This document shows, piece by piece, positions 63,952-64,000 of a stretch of 64,000 nt of DNA. Source of the DNA: Helicobacter ibis (GTDB lineage: Bacteria; Campylobacterota; Campylobacteria; Campylobacterales; Helicobacteraceae). The translations under genes were made by a program, and so were the position numbers. Every line of letters starts with the position of its first letter. The first letter of the stretch is position 1. The notes under the pieces are model-generated. The model ran no database searches. It had not been told where the DNA came from and saw only the letters and a program-made list of their open reading frames with translations. The stretch lies in NCBI RefSeq assembly GCF_027859255.1, contig NZ_JAQHXR010000001.1, forward strand, positions 542,767 through 606,766, given 5' to 3'.

Positions 63952-64000
63952 ATTTACATCACTAATAATATCATCTGCAATTCTATTTACATTATTAGTA
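63937..64000 (-). CDS. 3' end of a gene continuing past the window
   Basis: The minus strand from 64000 is open to a TAG at 63937 and ends NRIADDIISDVNKKRF. The pattern (I)A-x-x-I-x-x-(D/E)-(V/A)-N-KK-x-F resembles the C-terminus of Helicobacter methyl-accepting chemotaxis proteins, but only about 20 residues are visible. Followed by a terminator hairpin. The stretch 63833-63924 has no gene. Confidence 0.5.
   Translation of the reverse strand, partial: TNNVNRIADDIISDVNKKRF

Noticed and set aside
1..64000. CRISPR array, rRNA operon, intact insertion sequence
   Set aside because: No regularly spaced repeats, no rRNA sequence and no transposase frame was found on either strand.

Overview
The window is AT-rich, densely coded DNA from a Campylobacterota genome, most likely a Helicobacter species other than H. 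pylori. FrdCAB fumarate reductase, a speA-type arginine decarboxylase, Helicobacter-style AddB, MdaB, Maf and FlgP-like flagellar genes, an HrgA-like protein, and GGAA-N6-TTGCTT and CGATAT flagellar promoter elements support this. The presence of argH argues against H. pylori, which lacks arginine biosynthesis. No CRISPR array, rRNA or recognisable complete insertion sequence is seen. One tRNA gene, tRNA-Ser(GGA), is present.

Layout. 0-13.5 kb is accessory DNA. It opens with a restriction/defence cluster (5'-truncated AIPR protein, TdeIII-type endonuclease, HrgA-like HTH/nuclease protein whose start codon appears to be ATA). Next come ogt, broken genes (FkbM-like, DUF2147, aldo/keto reductase), a FAD oxidoreductase divergent from an arsP-arsR pair with a clear operator-like palindrome, a decayed type IIG restriction-modification gene still carrying an 11-G phase-variation tract, and a tight GNAT-CAT-mdaB operon. 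13.8-45 kb is mostly housekeeping: nadB, a small lipoprotein, a DciA-like gene, uvrC, ubiE, argH, hemJ, tRNA-Ser, frdCAB, an NFU-type Fe-S protein, murE, a mini rod-type flagellar protein, speA, hemerythrin, tkt, addB, yaaA, a fabG-acpP-fabF-accA lipid cluster, a YhiN-type flavoprotein (again with an apparent ATA start), an EF-hand protein behind a FliA-like promoter, prfB, a PAS-PAS chemoreceptor, a cyclophilin and prs.

45-53 kb joins motility and envelope genes: a phospholipid-methyltransferase-like gene, maf, then a sigma54-type promoter driving flgP and a lipoprotein gene, followed by trmN6-like, YkgJ, TPR lipoprotein, SDR and pheA. A fragment of a second maf lies antisense beside pheA. 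53-64 kb is accessory again: an unknown membrane protein, purB, a deleted flavodoxin-fold gene, a three-gene restriction-modification cassette (C5-MTase, PD-(D/E)XK nuclease, beta-class amino-MTase), a dcuC with an apparent internal in-frame deletion, a DUF4163/DUF3298 periplasmic protein, a truncated plasmid-type Rep initiator, a decayed quinol-monooxygenase-like gene, and a paired SMR efflux operon with a 43-residue protein between the two SMR genes and a hairpin in the leader.

The main themes are flux of restriction and defence genes (three separate RM loci at different stages of decay), metabolic gene erosion, and flagellar regulation visible in promoter motifs. All functions are inferred by reading the sequence; no database search was run.
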